Positions 42,418 to 49,704 of a stretch of 56,875 nucleotides of DNA are shown piece by piece. Each line of letters starts with the position of its first letter. The stretch's first letter is position 1. The stretch comes from Segetibacter sp. (GTDB lineage Bacteria; Bacteroidota; Bacteroidia; Chitinophagales; Chitinophagaceae). Where the stretch lies: assembly GCA_028288485.1 (NCBI GenBank), contig JAQBNO010000066.1, positions 1-56,875 on the forward strand, in the 5' to 3' direction. The translations under genes were made by a program, and so were the position numbers. The notes beneath the pieces were generated by a model. The model was not told the DNA's origin. It saw only the letters and a program-made list of their open reading frames with translations, and ran no database searches.

Positions 42418-44724
42418 ATGGCAACTAATACAACTACAAAAAAGACGGCGGCAAAGAAAGTAAATACGGGTAAAACTTCATCTAAAAAATCTCCCTCAGT
42501 TGCAGAAGCAACAAACCATCCTTATAACATTCATAAAAGTTTATTAGACCATTTTGGTTTCGATAAATTTAAGGGCACACAGGAACAGGCTATCAACAGC
42601 TTATTGAGCGGCAAAGATACTTTTGTTATTATGCCTACAGGCGGTGGTAAAAGTCTTTGTTACCAGCTTCCGGCATTAATAATGGAAGGTTGCGCGATAA
42701 TAGTGAGTCCACTGATTGCCCTGATGAAGAACCAGGTAGACCTCGTAAGGGGTTATAGTGAAAAAGACCACGTGGCGCATTTTCTTAATTCATCACTAAC
42801 CAAAGCACAACAACGCGATGTTAAGTCGGATTTGATCGAAGGGAAAACAAAGTTGTTGTACGTTGCTCCCGAAACACTTACCAAGCAGGAAAATCTTGAA
42901 TTCTTCAGTGATCTGAAAATATCTTTTTTTGCTGTAGATGAGGCGCATTGTATTTCTGAATGGGGTCACGATTTCAGGCCCGAATATCGTCGTCTTAAAG
43001 AGATGATGTCAGCTATTAATCCTGAAGTCGCCATGATTGCCTTAACCGCTACCGCAACGCCTAAAGTTCAAAGCGACATCTTAAAAAATCTCGGTCTTCG
43101 TAATCCAACCATTTTTATATCTTCTTTTAACCGGGAGAATTTGTATTATGAGATTCAACCAAAGATAAAAAAAGACCAGACTATAAAGAACATAGTTCGG
43201 TTCATCTCTCAAAACCCTGGTAAGAGTGGAATTATTTACACCTTGAACAGGAAAACAACTGAAGAACTTGCAGAGATCCTGGTGGCTAACAAAATAAAAG
43301 CGGTAGCATACCATGCTGGTTTAGATGCAAAACTTCGTGCTGAACGTCAGGATAAATTTTTAAAGGAAGATACGCAGGTTATTGTTGCTACCATTGCCTT
43401 CGGAATGGGTATCGATAAGCCTGATATTCGGTTTGTTATACATTATAACATTCCTAAAAGCATCGAGAATTATTACCAGGAGACCGGGCGTGCCGGGCGT
43501 GATGGACTGGAAGGAAAATGCATTCTTTATTATTCGCACAAAGACGTATCCAAGTTAGAGCACCTGATGCGTGATAAGCCGTTAAGTGAGAGAGAAGTAG
43601 GTGCACAGCTAATTAATGAGACAGTAAGTTTTGCGGAAAGCAGTGTTTGTCGAAGGAAAATTTTACTTCATTATTTTGGTGAAGACTGGGATACAAATAA
43701 ATGTGCTGCTACCGGCGGATGCGACAACTGTAATCCTACAGCGCAAATAGAAGCTAAGGAAAACGTAGTTAATGTGTTGAAGGTTGTGAAATCTTTAGAA
43801 CAGCGTTTCACCATTGACTATGCTGTAAATGTGATTATGGGTAGACTAACCCCGCAAATACAAATGTACAGGCATAATTCGTTGCCATTGTTTGGAATAG
43901 GTAAAAATGAAGATGCTCATTACTGGAATAGCCTCATAAGGCAAATGCTGTTGTCGAACCTGTTGGTTAAAGACATTGAAGAGTATGGACTGTTGAAGTT
44001 TACACCTGGCTCTGATTTATTTTTGAAAAAGCCTACAAGTTTCCTCATTACTTTAAATAACAAGTTCGAAGATGCTAACGCAGAAGATGATGAAGAGGCA
44101 GATGCTCCCGTAGCAAATGTAGGCGCAGCTGCTGATGAAAAGTTGTTTGATATGCTGAAAGAACTTCGTCAAAAGGAAGCGAAAAAGAAGGGGCTCCCGC
44201 CATTCGTTCTCTTCCTGGAGAATTCTTTGCAGGATATGGCTACCATGTATCCTACTACATTAAAGGAACTTGAAAAATGCCAGGGAGTTAGTGTTGGTAA
44301 GGCTATAAAATACGGAAAGCCTTTCGTAGAACTGATAGCTAAATATGTAGAAGAAAACGACATAGAAAAGCCGGATGATTTTGTAATGAAAAGCGTGGCT
44401 AATAAAAGCAGCAACAAAATTTTCATTATTCAAAACGTCGATAAGAAGATTCCTCTCGAAACTATTGCGAAAAACAAAGATTTAAGAATTGATGCATTGT
44501 TAGAGGAAATGGAAACAATTGTGGCCAGCGGTACTAAACTTAACCTGGGATATGCAATCGATGATATGCTTGATGAAGACGAACAGGAAGAGATCATAGA
44601 TTACTTCCGCAGTTGCGAAACCTCGTCGTTAGACGTTGCTCAGGAAGAACTTGCCGATGGGGGATATGAATGGGAACAGCTTAAGATCATGCGAATTAAA
44701 TTTCTAAGTGAATATGGAAACTAA
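42418..44724 (+). CDS. recQ: ATP-dependent DNA helicase RecQ
   Basis: 3'-5' DNA helicase for recombination and fork repair. The N-terminus has a basic Lys/Thr/Ala extension (about 30 residues). Superfamily 2 motifs: FKGTQEQAINSLLSGKDTFV, Walker A PTGGGKSLCYQLP (GGGKS 76-80), DEAH (174-177) in FFAVDEAHCISEWGHDFRPE, LTATATPKVQSDI, VATIAFGMGIDKPDIRFVIH and QETGRAGRDGLEG. The RecQ-Ct zinc cysteines follow in SSVCRRKILLHYFG ... NKCAATGGCDNCNP. An acidic linker precedes the HRDC domain (about 585-665). The C-terminal ~100 residues are an additional conserved region seen in longer Bacteroidota RecQ. Terminator follows. Confidence 0.96.
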   Translation: MATNTTTKKTAAKKVNTGKTSSKKSPSVAEATNHPYNIHKSLLDHFGFDKFKGTQEQAINSLLSGKDTFVIMPTGGGKSLCYQLPALIMEGCAIIVSPLIALMKNQVDLVRGYSEKDHVAHFLNSSLTKAQQRDVKSDLIEGKTKLLYVAPETLTKQENLEFFSDLKISFFAVDEAHCISEWGHDFRPEYRRLKEMMSAINPEVAMIALTATATPKVQSDILKNLGLRNPTIFISSFNRENLYYEIQPKIKKDQTIKNIVRFISQNPGKSGIIYTLNRKTTEELAEILVANKIKAVAYHAGLDAKLRAERQDKFLKEDTQVIVATIAFGMGIDKPDIRFVIHYNIPKSIENYYQETGRAGRDGLEGKCILYYSHKDVSKLEHLMRDKPLSEREVGAQLINETVSFAESSVCRRKILLHYFGEDWDTNKCAATGGCDNCNPTAQIEAKENVVNVLKVVKSLEQRFTIDYAVNVIMGRLTPQIQMYRHNSLPLFGIGKNEDAHYWNSLIRQMLLSNLLVKDIEEYGLLKFTPGSDLFLKKPTSFLITLNNKFEDANAEDDEEADAPVANVGAAADEKLFDMLKELRQKEAKKKGLPPFVLFLENSLQDMATMYPTTLKELEKCQGVSVGKAIKYGKPFVELIAKYVEENDIEKPDDFVMKSVANKSSNKIFIIQNVDKKIPLETIAKNKDLRIDALLEEMETIVASGTKLNLGYAIDDMLDEDEQEEIIDYFRSCETSSLDVAQEELADGGYEWEQLKIMRIKFLSEYGN

Positions 44725-44746
44725 ATTCCGGTAAAATATAATTTAG

Positions 44747-44773
44747 CCCGCTGAAAGCTCAGCGGGTTTTTTT
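44747..44773 (+). terminator. Intrinsic terminator of recQ
   Basis: CCCGCTGA - AAGC - TCAGCGGG followed by TTTTTTT, 23 bases after the stop codon. Confidence 0.93.
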
Positions 44774-44814
44774 ATTTTATGTACAGAATGTTTTCGTTTT
44801 ATGGTTCTTTTTGG

Positions 44815-44890
44815 GTACCGTAATTTGTTTTCCAATTAGACATCGTTGCGTCGCATTTCGTTCATCTGTTTACCTTTGTGCAACGTTTTT
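44815..44890 (+). repeat. Intermediate copy of dispersed intergenic repeat
   Basis: GGGTACCG near 44814, then CATCGTTGCGTCGCATTTCG (from 44841), CTGTTTACCTTTGTGCAACG and TTTTTT. The left end matches the start of the copy at 25541; the core and the TACCTTTG...GCAAC part match the nadB-promoter copy at 5887-5935. Confidence 0.7.
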
Positions 44891-45066
44891 TTATCCAGCG
44901 ATCACTTTAGTTTTTTGTCGGGTACACGTATCAACAATTTCTAGTAACATCAACAGGAGTAATTACTCTTTTCTTGGTTTGCAGTCGTAGAAATTGTAAA
45001 ATTTTTGGGCTGGTATATTTTTTGTTATATTATTTCTTATATTTCTAACCACTTAATTGCTTGAGT

Positions 45067-45306
45067 ATGAAACCTACAATACTAGAGTCTTACGGGTATC
45101 TTAGCGTAGTTGCTAATAGCATCGGGAATCTTACCTTGAAGGTTTTTGATACTAATGGGCGTATTGCTAAAAAGATTTGTAAAGATATAATTAGCGGTGT
45201 AGAGCAGTTTGACGTCAGCATAAGTGATTTGTCGGATGGTACTTATATTTTAAATGCGTTCAATGGAGATACGTTCTTAAGATCTTTTCGGTTTACCAAA
45301 CAGTAG
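45067..45306 (+). CDS. Small stand-alone T9SS C-terminal-domain-like protein
   Basis: A 79-residue protein with the same layout as a type A T9SS sorting domain: strands LTLKVFDTNGRIAKKICKDI, QFDVSISDLSDGTYILNAFN and FLRSFRFTKQ. The usual tail of such domains reads VYDxxGRxV... DLSxLxxGxYxLxIxxxxxxxxKxI.K. Here there is no signal peptide and no passenger domain; the whole gene is just the domain. I recall small Chitinophagaceae proteins of this form. ATG at 45067 is chosen (an upstream TTG at 45061 is possible). A strong terminator follows, so it is an independent gene. Function unknown. Confidence 0.75.
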   Translation: MKPTILESYGYLSVVANSIGNLTLKVFDTNGRIAKKICKDIISGVEQFDVSISDLSDGTYILNAFNGDTFLRSFRFTKQ

Positions 45307-45328
45307 AATTTATAAATTTTATATTAAG

Positions 45329-45350
45329 CCCGCTAGTAGCGGGTTTTTTT
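45329..45350 (+). terminator. Intrinsic terminator
   Basis: CCCGCT - AGT - AGCGGG followed by TTTTTTT, 23 bases after the small T9SS-domain-like gene. Confidence 0.92.
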
Positions 45351-45441
45351 GTTAATTACACTTTTTTGTTTATTTTTTTTCTCCACTATTGAAAACTAAC
45401 TGAATAAGTGTTGTAATTTTTCACTCTTTCAAATAATACTT

Positions 45442-46386
45442 ATGTCAATCCCTGTTGTCGACCTTTCTGATTTTATAAATGGCGATTCTGAAGCTAAAAA
45501 AGCGTTCGTACAAAAACTTGGGAAAGCTTATGAAGAAGTAGGTTTTGTGGCTGTTAAGAACCACGGTGTTCCTGGTGAGTTAATTTCTAATATTTACGAA
45601 CATGTGCAGGAGTTCTTTTCGCTGCCCCTTGAAAAGAAGCTTCAATATGAGATTCCTGGTCTTGCTGGTCAGAGAGGCTATACAAGTTTTGGTCGGGAGC
45701 ATGCAAAAGGAAGTGAAGCGCCTGATTTGAAAGAGTTTTTTCAATACGGGCAGAATGTGGAGGACAATGACCAAATTAAGGAAGAGTATCCCGAAAATGT
45801 AAAAGTGGAGGAAGTAGCCGGGTTTAATGATACACTTTACCAGGCGTATAAAAACTTCCAGAAGAGCGGAACTTCTATGTTGCAGGCAATCGCCCTTTAT
45901 CTTGGTCTCGACGAGCATTTTTTCGATCATTACGTTCATAATGGTAACAGTATTTTAAGGTGCATCCATTATCCTCCCATAACTCATGAGCCGAAAAGTG
46001 CAATACGTGCAGAACAACATGAAGACATTAACCTCATAACACTCCTGGTGGGTGCAAGTGCGGATGGCCTGGAGATACTTACGAAGCAAAACGAATGGGT
46101 TGCAGTGACTTCTCTACCCGAGCAGATCGTGGTAAATGTTGGCGACATGCTGCAAAGACTAACAAATAACAAGCTTAGAAGTACAACGCATAGGGTAGTA
46201 AATCCCTCCCGTGATTTGTGGCATACCTCCAGGTTTTCAATGCCATTCTTTTTGCACCCGAGAAGCGGTATGAGTTTGGCAGCGCTTGAAAGTTGCATTA
46301 ATGAAAGTCATCCTAAAGCATACCCCGATGCTACAGCAGGCGAATATTTGGATGAAAGGTTACGGGAGATCGGTTTAAAAAAGTAA
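45442..46386 (+). CDS. 2-oxoglutarate/Fe(II)-dependent dioxygenase (isopenicillin-N-synthase-like)
   Basis: A 314-residue non-haem iron dioxygenase. N-terminal DIOX_N region: IPVVDLSDFINGDSEAKKAF, AYEEVGFVAVKNHGVP, FFSLPLEKKLQYEIPG, GYTSFGREHAKGSEAPDLKE. Iron ligands are His193 and Asp195 (AEQHEDINLITLLVG) and His250 (STTHRVVNPS); Arg264 (TSRFSMPFFLHP) binds 2-oxoglutarate. The family includes ethylene-forming and plant-hormone-modifying enzymes; bacterial members often have unknown substrates. ATG start; next gene (chromate transporter) starts 36 bases later. Confidence 0.93.
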   Translation: MSIPVVDLSDFINGDSEAKKAFVQKLGKAYEEVGFVAVKNHGVPGELISNIYEHVQEFFSLPLEKKLQYEIPGLAGQRGYTSFGREHAKGSEAPDLKEFFQYGQNVEDNDQIKEEYPENVKVEEVAGFNDTLYQAYKNFQKSGTSMLQAIALYLGLDEHFFDHYVHNGNSILRCIHYPPITHEPKSAIRAEQHEDINLITLLVGASADGLEILTKQNEWVAVTSLPEQIVVNVGDMLQRLTNNKLRSTTHRVVNPSRDLWHTSRFSMPFFLHPRSGMSLAALESCINESHPKAYPDATAGEYLDERLREIGLKK

Positions 46387-46421
46387 ATGTTCTATCGGGT
46401 ACTTGTAAAATTCACTATGTA

Positions 46422-47624
46422 TTGGTTCTAATTCGCCATATACCTTTCCTTAAAACAGTATTCATTCATAGTGTTACTGCTTACGGAGGTCCTCAGATGC
46501 ACTTGGTTAAACTACATCGACTTTTTGTAGTTAGGAACGGGTATATTTCTGAAGAAGAGTTAATGGAGTTGAACGCCTTTGTTCAATTGCTACCTGGTGC
46601 AAGCAGCAGTCAGCTTCTAACACTTATTGGATACAAAAGGGGAGGCATTTTCCTTGCTACCATTACTTTGTTTATCTGGATATTGCCAGCCTGCTTTTTA
46701 ATGGGATTATTGAGTTTTCTTATTGGCTATGCACACTTTACAGGTCTTAAGGTAAATCTGTTTCAATATATTCAGCCAATGGCTGTTGGCTTTCTTGCTT
46801 ATTCAGCTTTTAAAAGCTACCAGCTTTTTATTAAGCATGAGGCCACCTTCTTTATTATGTTGGGTGCCCTTTTAATTACCGTTTTTATTAAGTCTCCCTG
46901 GGTCTTTCCTGTTTTAATAATTGCAGGTAGTATTGTGAGTAATTTCAGTGACAAAAGAATTCCGAATACGACCGTTAAGAGTGGTCCGATAAAGTGGGGC
47001 AATTTGTGGGGATTCGTTCTTGTATTTGCCCTTGCCGGTTTGCTGAGTGAAATAGCACGAATTAACGCCTGGGAGATGAGAAAACCCATAAACCTTTTCG
47101 AGAATTTTTACCGTTTTGGTAGCCTGGTTTTCGGTGGGGGTGGTGTACTAATTCCAATGATGTTTGAGCAATATGTAATAAGAGCAAAAACGAAATACCT
47201 TTCTCCTGAAGATTTTCTTACCGGTGCCGGCATGGTGCAGGCTTTTCCTGGTCCCGTTTTTTCGATTGCCGCTTTTGTTGGAGGGATGGTTTTAAAAGAC
47301 ATGGGCCCAACTTATCAACTATTGGGCTGTATTATAGGGTCAGTCGCGATTTTTCTTCCCAGTTTCCTTCTTGTAATTTTCTTTTTCCCCGTCTGGAATA
47401 AGCTAAAACAACATGTAACGGTGTTTAGGGCAATGGAAGGTATAAATGCGGTTGTAGTTGGAATAATGTCCGCTGCTACAATTCTGTTATTTATCTCAAT
47501 TTCTTCTCCTTTCGAGTGGAAGACCTTGCTTGTAGTTCTTCTAACGTTTTTCTTACTTCTACTTACAAAGCTCCCTACACCGGTAATTGTTGCCATATTT
47601 CTCTTAATGGGGTGGCTCCTCTAA
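46422..47624 (+). CDS. chrA: Chromate transporter (CHR family)
   Basis: A 400-residue inner-membrane protein with two homologous halves, each starting with a chromate-transporter motif: FIHSVTAYGGPQMHLVKLHR with AFVQLLPGASSSQLLTLIGY, and FGSLVFGGGGVLIPMMFEQY with DFLTGAGMVQAFPGPVFSIA. About ten membrane segments are visible. This is the two-domain CHR type, which exports chromate (or related anions). No ATG is in frame at the expected place; translation probably begins at TTG 46422. Its 3' end overlaps the convergent nadD gene by 21 bases. Possible co-transcription with the dioxygenase. Confidence 0.9.
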   Translation: MVLIRHIPFLKTVFIHSVTAYGGPQMHLVKLHRLFVVRNGYISEEELMELNAFVQLLPGASSSQLLTLIGYKRGGIFLATITLFIWILPACFLMGLLSFLIGYAHFTGLKVNLFQYIQPMAVGFLAYSAFKSYQLFIKHEATFFIMLGALLITVFIKSPWVFPVLIIAGSIVSNFSDKRIPNTTVKSGPIKWGNLWGFVLVFALAGLLSEIARINAWEMRKPINLFENFYRFGSLVFGGGGVLIPMMFEQYVIRAKTKYLSPEDFLTGAGMVQAFPGPVFSIAAFVGGMVLKDMGPTYQLLGCIIGSVAIFLPSFLLVIFFFPVWNKLKQHVTVFRAMEGINAVVVGIMSAATILLFISISSPFEWKTLLVVLLTFFLLLLTKLPTPVIVAIFLLMGWLL

Positions 47625-48194
47625 TTTTCTTAAGTAATAACTGTTGCTCTCAATTTCGTCGCGAACAGTATCTGGCACTAAATATCTTATTGATTTTTTA
47701 TCCCTTATTGCTTGCCGGATTCGTGTTGAAGAAATTTCCAGCAGAGGTGCCTGTAAAACTGTAAGATTTTGGTGTGGTTCGTTTATCAAAAATCCTGGGC
47801 GCTGGTATACTAGGAAGGGATAATTCTTAACGAGTGTGTCACTATTTTTCCATTTACTTAAGTTCTGCCAACTATCTGAACCAAGAATAACAGAAAAGGA
47901 GTGCGAAGGGTATTTCTCCTGCAGGTACGTAAGCGTGTCGATGGTATAGGAAGGTCGCGGTAGCTTGAACTCTATATCGGATACTTTTAATTGCGGATCA
48001 TTTTCTATTGCTAGCTGTACCAGGTGAAGCCGGTGATATTCGTTCAGGAGAGTAGAAGTTTTTTTTAAAGGATTATGAGGAGAGACTACATACCATACCT
48101 GGTCAATGTTGGTATTGTTGGCTACAAAGCTTCCAATTATAAGGTGGCCGATATGGATTGGATTAAATGAACCGAAGTATAGGCCAATATTCAT
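47604..48194 (-). CDS. nadD: Nicotinate-nucleotide adenylyltransferase
   Basis: Makes deamido-NAD from nicotinate mononucleotide and ATP. Signature GLYFGSFNPIHIGHLIIGSF (residues 4-23; GSFNPxHxGH), VSPHNPLKK, HRLHLVQLAIEN, SYTIDTLTYLQEKYP, VILGSDSWQNLSKW and LLEISSTRIRQAIRDKKSIR (ISSTxIR) followed by YLVPDTV: complete set. Length 196 aa is normal. It lies 17 bases downstream of feoA on the minus strand and overlaps the convergent chromate transporter gene at its 3' end. With nadB and nadA it makes three NAD-synthesis genes in the window, none of them adjacent. Confidence 0.96.
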   Translation of the reverse strand: MNIGLYFGSFNPIHIGHLIIGSFVANNTNIDQVWYVVSPHNPLKKTSTLLNEYHRLHLVQLAIENDPQLKVSDIEFKLPRPSYTIDTLTYLQEKYPSHSFSVILGSDSWQNLSKWKNSDTLVKNYPFLVYQRPGFLINEPHQNLTVLQAPLLEISSTRIRQAIRDKKSIRYLVPDTVRDEIESNSYYLRKLEEPPH

Positions 48195-48211
48195 TCTATT
48201 AATGTTGTAAC

Positions 48212-48436
48212 TTAAATTTCTTCTACTAAGATTTTTTCTGCTTCGTTAATTCTTAAACTGAGGTTATACCCCGCTACTGTAATCGAAATTGGATCGCCTA
48301 ACGGTGCTATTTGTTCCACCTTTACTTTTTCGCCTGGGATGCATCCCATCTCCATTAGTTTTATAAAAATATCATCCTTTTCAAAAGAATGAATAATTGC
48401 TGTTCTGCCGATCTTTATCTCTGATAGTCTCTTCAT
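48212..48436 (-). CDS. feoA: FeoA family protein
   Basis: A 74-residue SH3-like FeoA domain protein: GRTAIIHSFEKDDIFIKLME, MGCIPGEKVKVEQIAPLGDP, ISITVAGYNLSLRINEAEKI. In many bacteria FeoA assists the ferrous iron channel FeoB. No feoB is present here; the gene is followed by nadD in an operon-like arrangement. It may interact with an unlinked FeoB, or have another role. Single domain, no fusion. Confidence 0.93.
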   Translation of the reverse strand: MKRLSEIKIGRTAIIHSFEKDDIFIKLMEMGCIPGEKVKVEQIAPLGDPISITVAGYNLSLRINEAEKILVEEI

Positions 48437-48510
48437 GTTTTTCTATAATAACAAATGTAGAGGGTATAATTGGCTTTTAGTTACGAATTTTGGAATGTAA
48501 ATATTCTTTT

Positions 48511-48939
48511 ATGGCCAATGTACGTTTTAGTTATGCTGATGTTAAACCAATTTCTTTACCAGGAAAGAAGGCTTTGAAAGAATTCATAAAGAGGCTTTTT
48601 AGCTTAGAGGGAAAGACGGTTCTTTCCATCAACTATGTTTTTTGCTCTGATCCTTATTTATTGGAGATCAACAAGTCTTTTTTGCAGCACGACTACCTTA
48701 CTGATATTATTACCTTCGACTTGTCGGAAGGAGAACTGGTTGAGAGTGAAGTGTATATAAGTGTGGATCGGGTCAGAGAAAACGCCCTAATTCATAATAC
48801 TGTATACAGGACAGAGCTACTTCGAGTAATGTTTCATGGAGCTCTTCATCTCTGTGGGTATAGGGATAAAAAGAAAAGTGAAATAACAATTATGAGGGAG
48901 AAAGAGGAGAGTTATTTGCGTTTATTTGAACAAAGTTAA
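48511..48939 (+). CDS. ybeY: Endoribonuclease YbeY (rRNA maturation factor)
   Basis: Metal-dependent RNase involved in 16S rRNA 3' maturation and ribosome quality control. Core motifs: INYVFCSDPYLLEINKSFLQ, HDYLTDIITFDLSEG (the xTDVLSFP-type block) and LLRVMFHGALHLCGYRDKKK (HGxLHLxGxxx). The third His of the canonical HxxxHxxxxxH is Asp here (GYRD), a variant I recall in Bacteroidota. Length (142 aa from ATG 48511) is normal; an upstream ATG at 48490 is less likely. The CAP gene starts 8 bases after the stop. Confidence 0.93.
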   Translation: MANVRFSYADVKPISLPGKKALKEFIKRLFSLEGKTVLSINYVFCSDPYLLEINKSFLQHDYLTDIITFDLSEGELVESEVYISVDRVRENALIHNTVYRTELLRVMFHGALHLCGYRDKKKSEITIMREKEESYLRLFEQS

Positions 48940-48947
48940 ATTGCATT

Positions 48948-49625
48948 ATGTTTCACGTGAAACGTTTTATTATTCTCGCTCTTTTTATTCCTTTTGGTGT
49001 TTGTGCTCAGCATATGGGGACTACTGTTATAGAGGTTAAAGAATTTCCGCCGCTTCCATCCAAAAATATTTCAATTGATAAGTTCCTGGACCAGTTTCCT
49101 GAAACGGGTTCCTTAAGCAAATTGCAAAGAGAATGGTTTTATTGGACAAATTATAGCAGGGAAAATCCAAGGCGATTTTGGGATAGCGTAGTTTTCCCGC
49201 TTCTTAAAAGCTTCCCCGCCTTGGACAACTCTTACTCGCAAAGTCTAAAAAAAGATTTATACAAGGTTCAATCTTTGCCTTTTGTAAAACCTAATGCGAG
49301 TCTGGCTCTTGTGTCAGGAAAATTGGCAAAGGAATTGGCATCGAAAAAAGCGGCTCCGTCTCACACTTCTCCCTCGGGTTCTACATTTGAAGACAGAATG
49401 AAGGAAGCAGCTATTAAGTTCTGCGCAGGCGAGAATATTAGCTTTGGTCCCGATAATCCTGTTTTTATGTTAACACTACTCTATATAGACCAGGGAGTGC
49501 CTGATCTTGGGCATAGGAAAACGCTCCTTGATCCTACTTATGTTGAAATGGGTATTGGTGCTGCCAGTTATCCCGATAAGAAGTGGATGGTGATCCAGGA
49601 GTTCGCCTGCAACCAGAAGAAGTAA
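48948..49625 (+). CDS. Secreted CAP-domain (SCP/PR1-like) protein
   Basis: A 225-residue exported protein. Signal peptide MFHVKRFIILALFIPFGVCA. The mature part has the CAP fold: EWFYWTNYSRENPRRFWDSV (helix 1, N-x-x-R), KLAKELASKKAAPSHTSP, CAGENISFG (GENI motif), IDQGVPDLGHRKTLLDPTYV (GHRxxLLxP) and EMGIGAASYPDKKWMVIQEF. In bacteria, CAP proteins are secreted or cell-surface proteins of varied or unknown role. A parS site overlaps its first six codons (hence MFHVKR) and another parS lies directly after the stop codon. Confidence 0.92.
   Translation: MFHVKRFIILALFIPFGVCAQHMGTTVIEVKEFPPLPSKNISIDKFLDQFPETGSLSKLQREWFYWTNYSRENPRRFWDSVVFPLLKSFPALDNSYSQSLKKDLYKVQSLPFVKPNASLALVSGKLAKELASKKAAPSHTSPSGSTFEDRMKEAAIKFCAGENISFGPDNPVFMLTLLYIDQGVPDLGHRKTLLDPTYVEMGIGAASYPDKKWMVIQEFACNQKK
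48949..48964. other. parS site (ParB binding)
   Basis: TGTTTCACGTGAAACG differs from the widely conserved parS sequence TGTTTCACGTGAAACA only in the last base. It is embedded in the start of the CAP gene. ParB nucleates here in chromosome partition; parS sites usually lie within tens of kilobases of oriC. Confidence 0.85.
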
Positions 49626-49626
49626 T

Positions 49627-49642
49627 TGTTTCACGTGGAACA
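49627..49642. other. parS site (ParB binding), second copy
   Basis: TGTTTCACGTGGAACA: 15 of 16 matches to the parS consensus. It is one base beyond the CAP gene stop codon and 62 bases upstream of the mnmG start. Two parS sites 662 bases apart beside mnmG (gidA) strongly suggest an origin-proximal region. Confidence 0.88.
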
Positions 49643-49704
49643 GAAGCGTTAATTAAAGGATAGCAAATTTTCGTTAGGCTATCTTTGTGTATTAATTCTA
49701 TAGA

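Noticed and set aside
42771-42785. CACGTG in recQ considered as a third parS site
   Set aside because: The flanks (GACCACGTGGCG) do not match the TGTTTCAC/GTGAAACA arms.
44169-44426. Minus-strand open frame inside recQ
   Set aside because: It is an antisense shadow of a strongly conserved coding sequence.
49680-49687. TATCTTTG considered as a full mnmG promoter
   Set aside because: The -7 box is good but there is no TTG at the right distance upstream, so a promoter is not listed as a separate feature.
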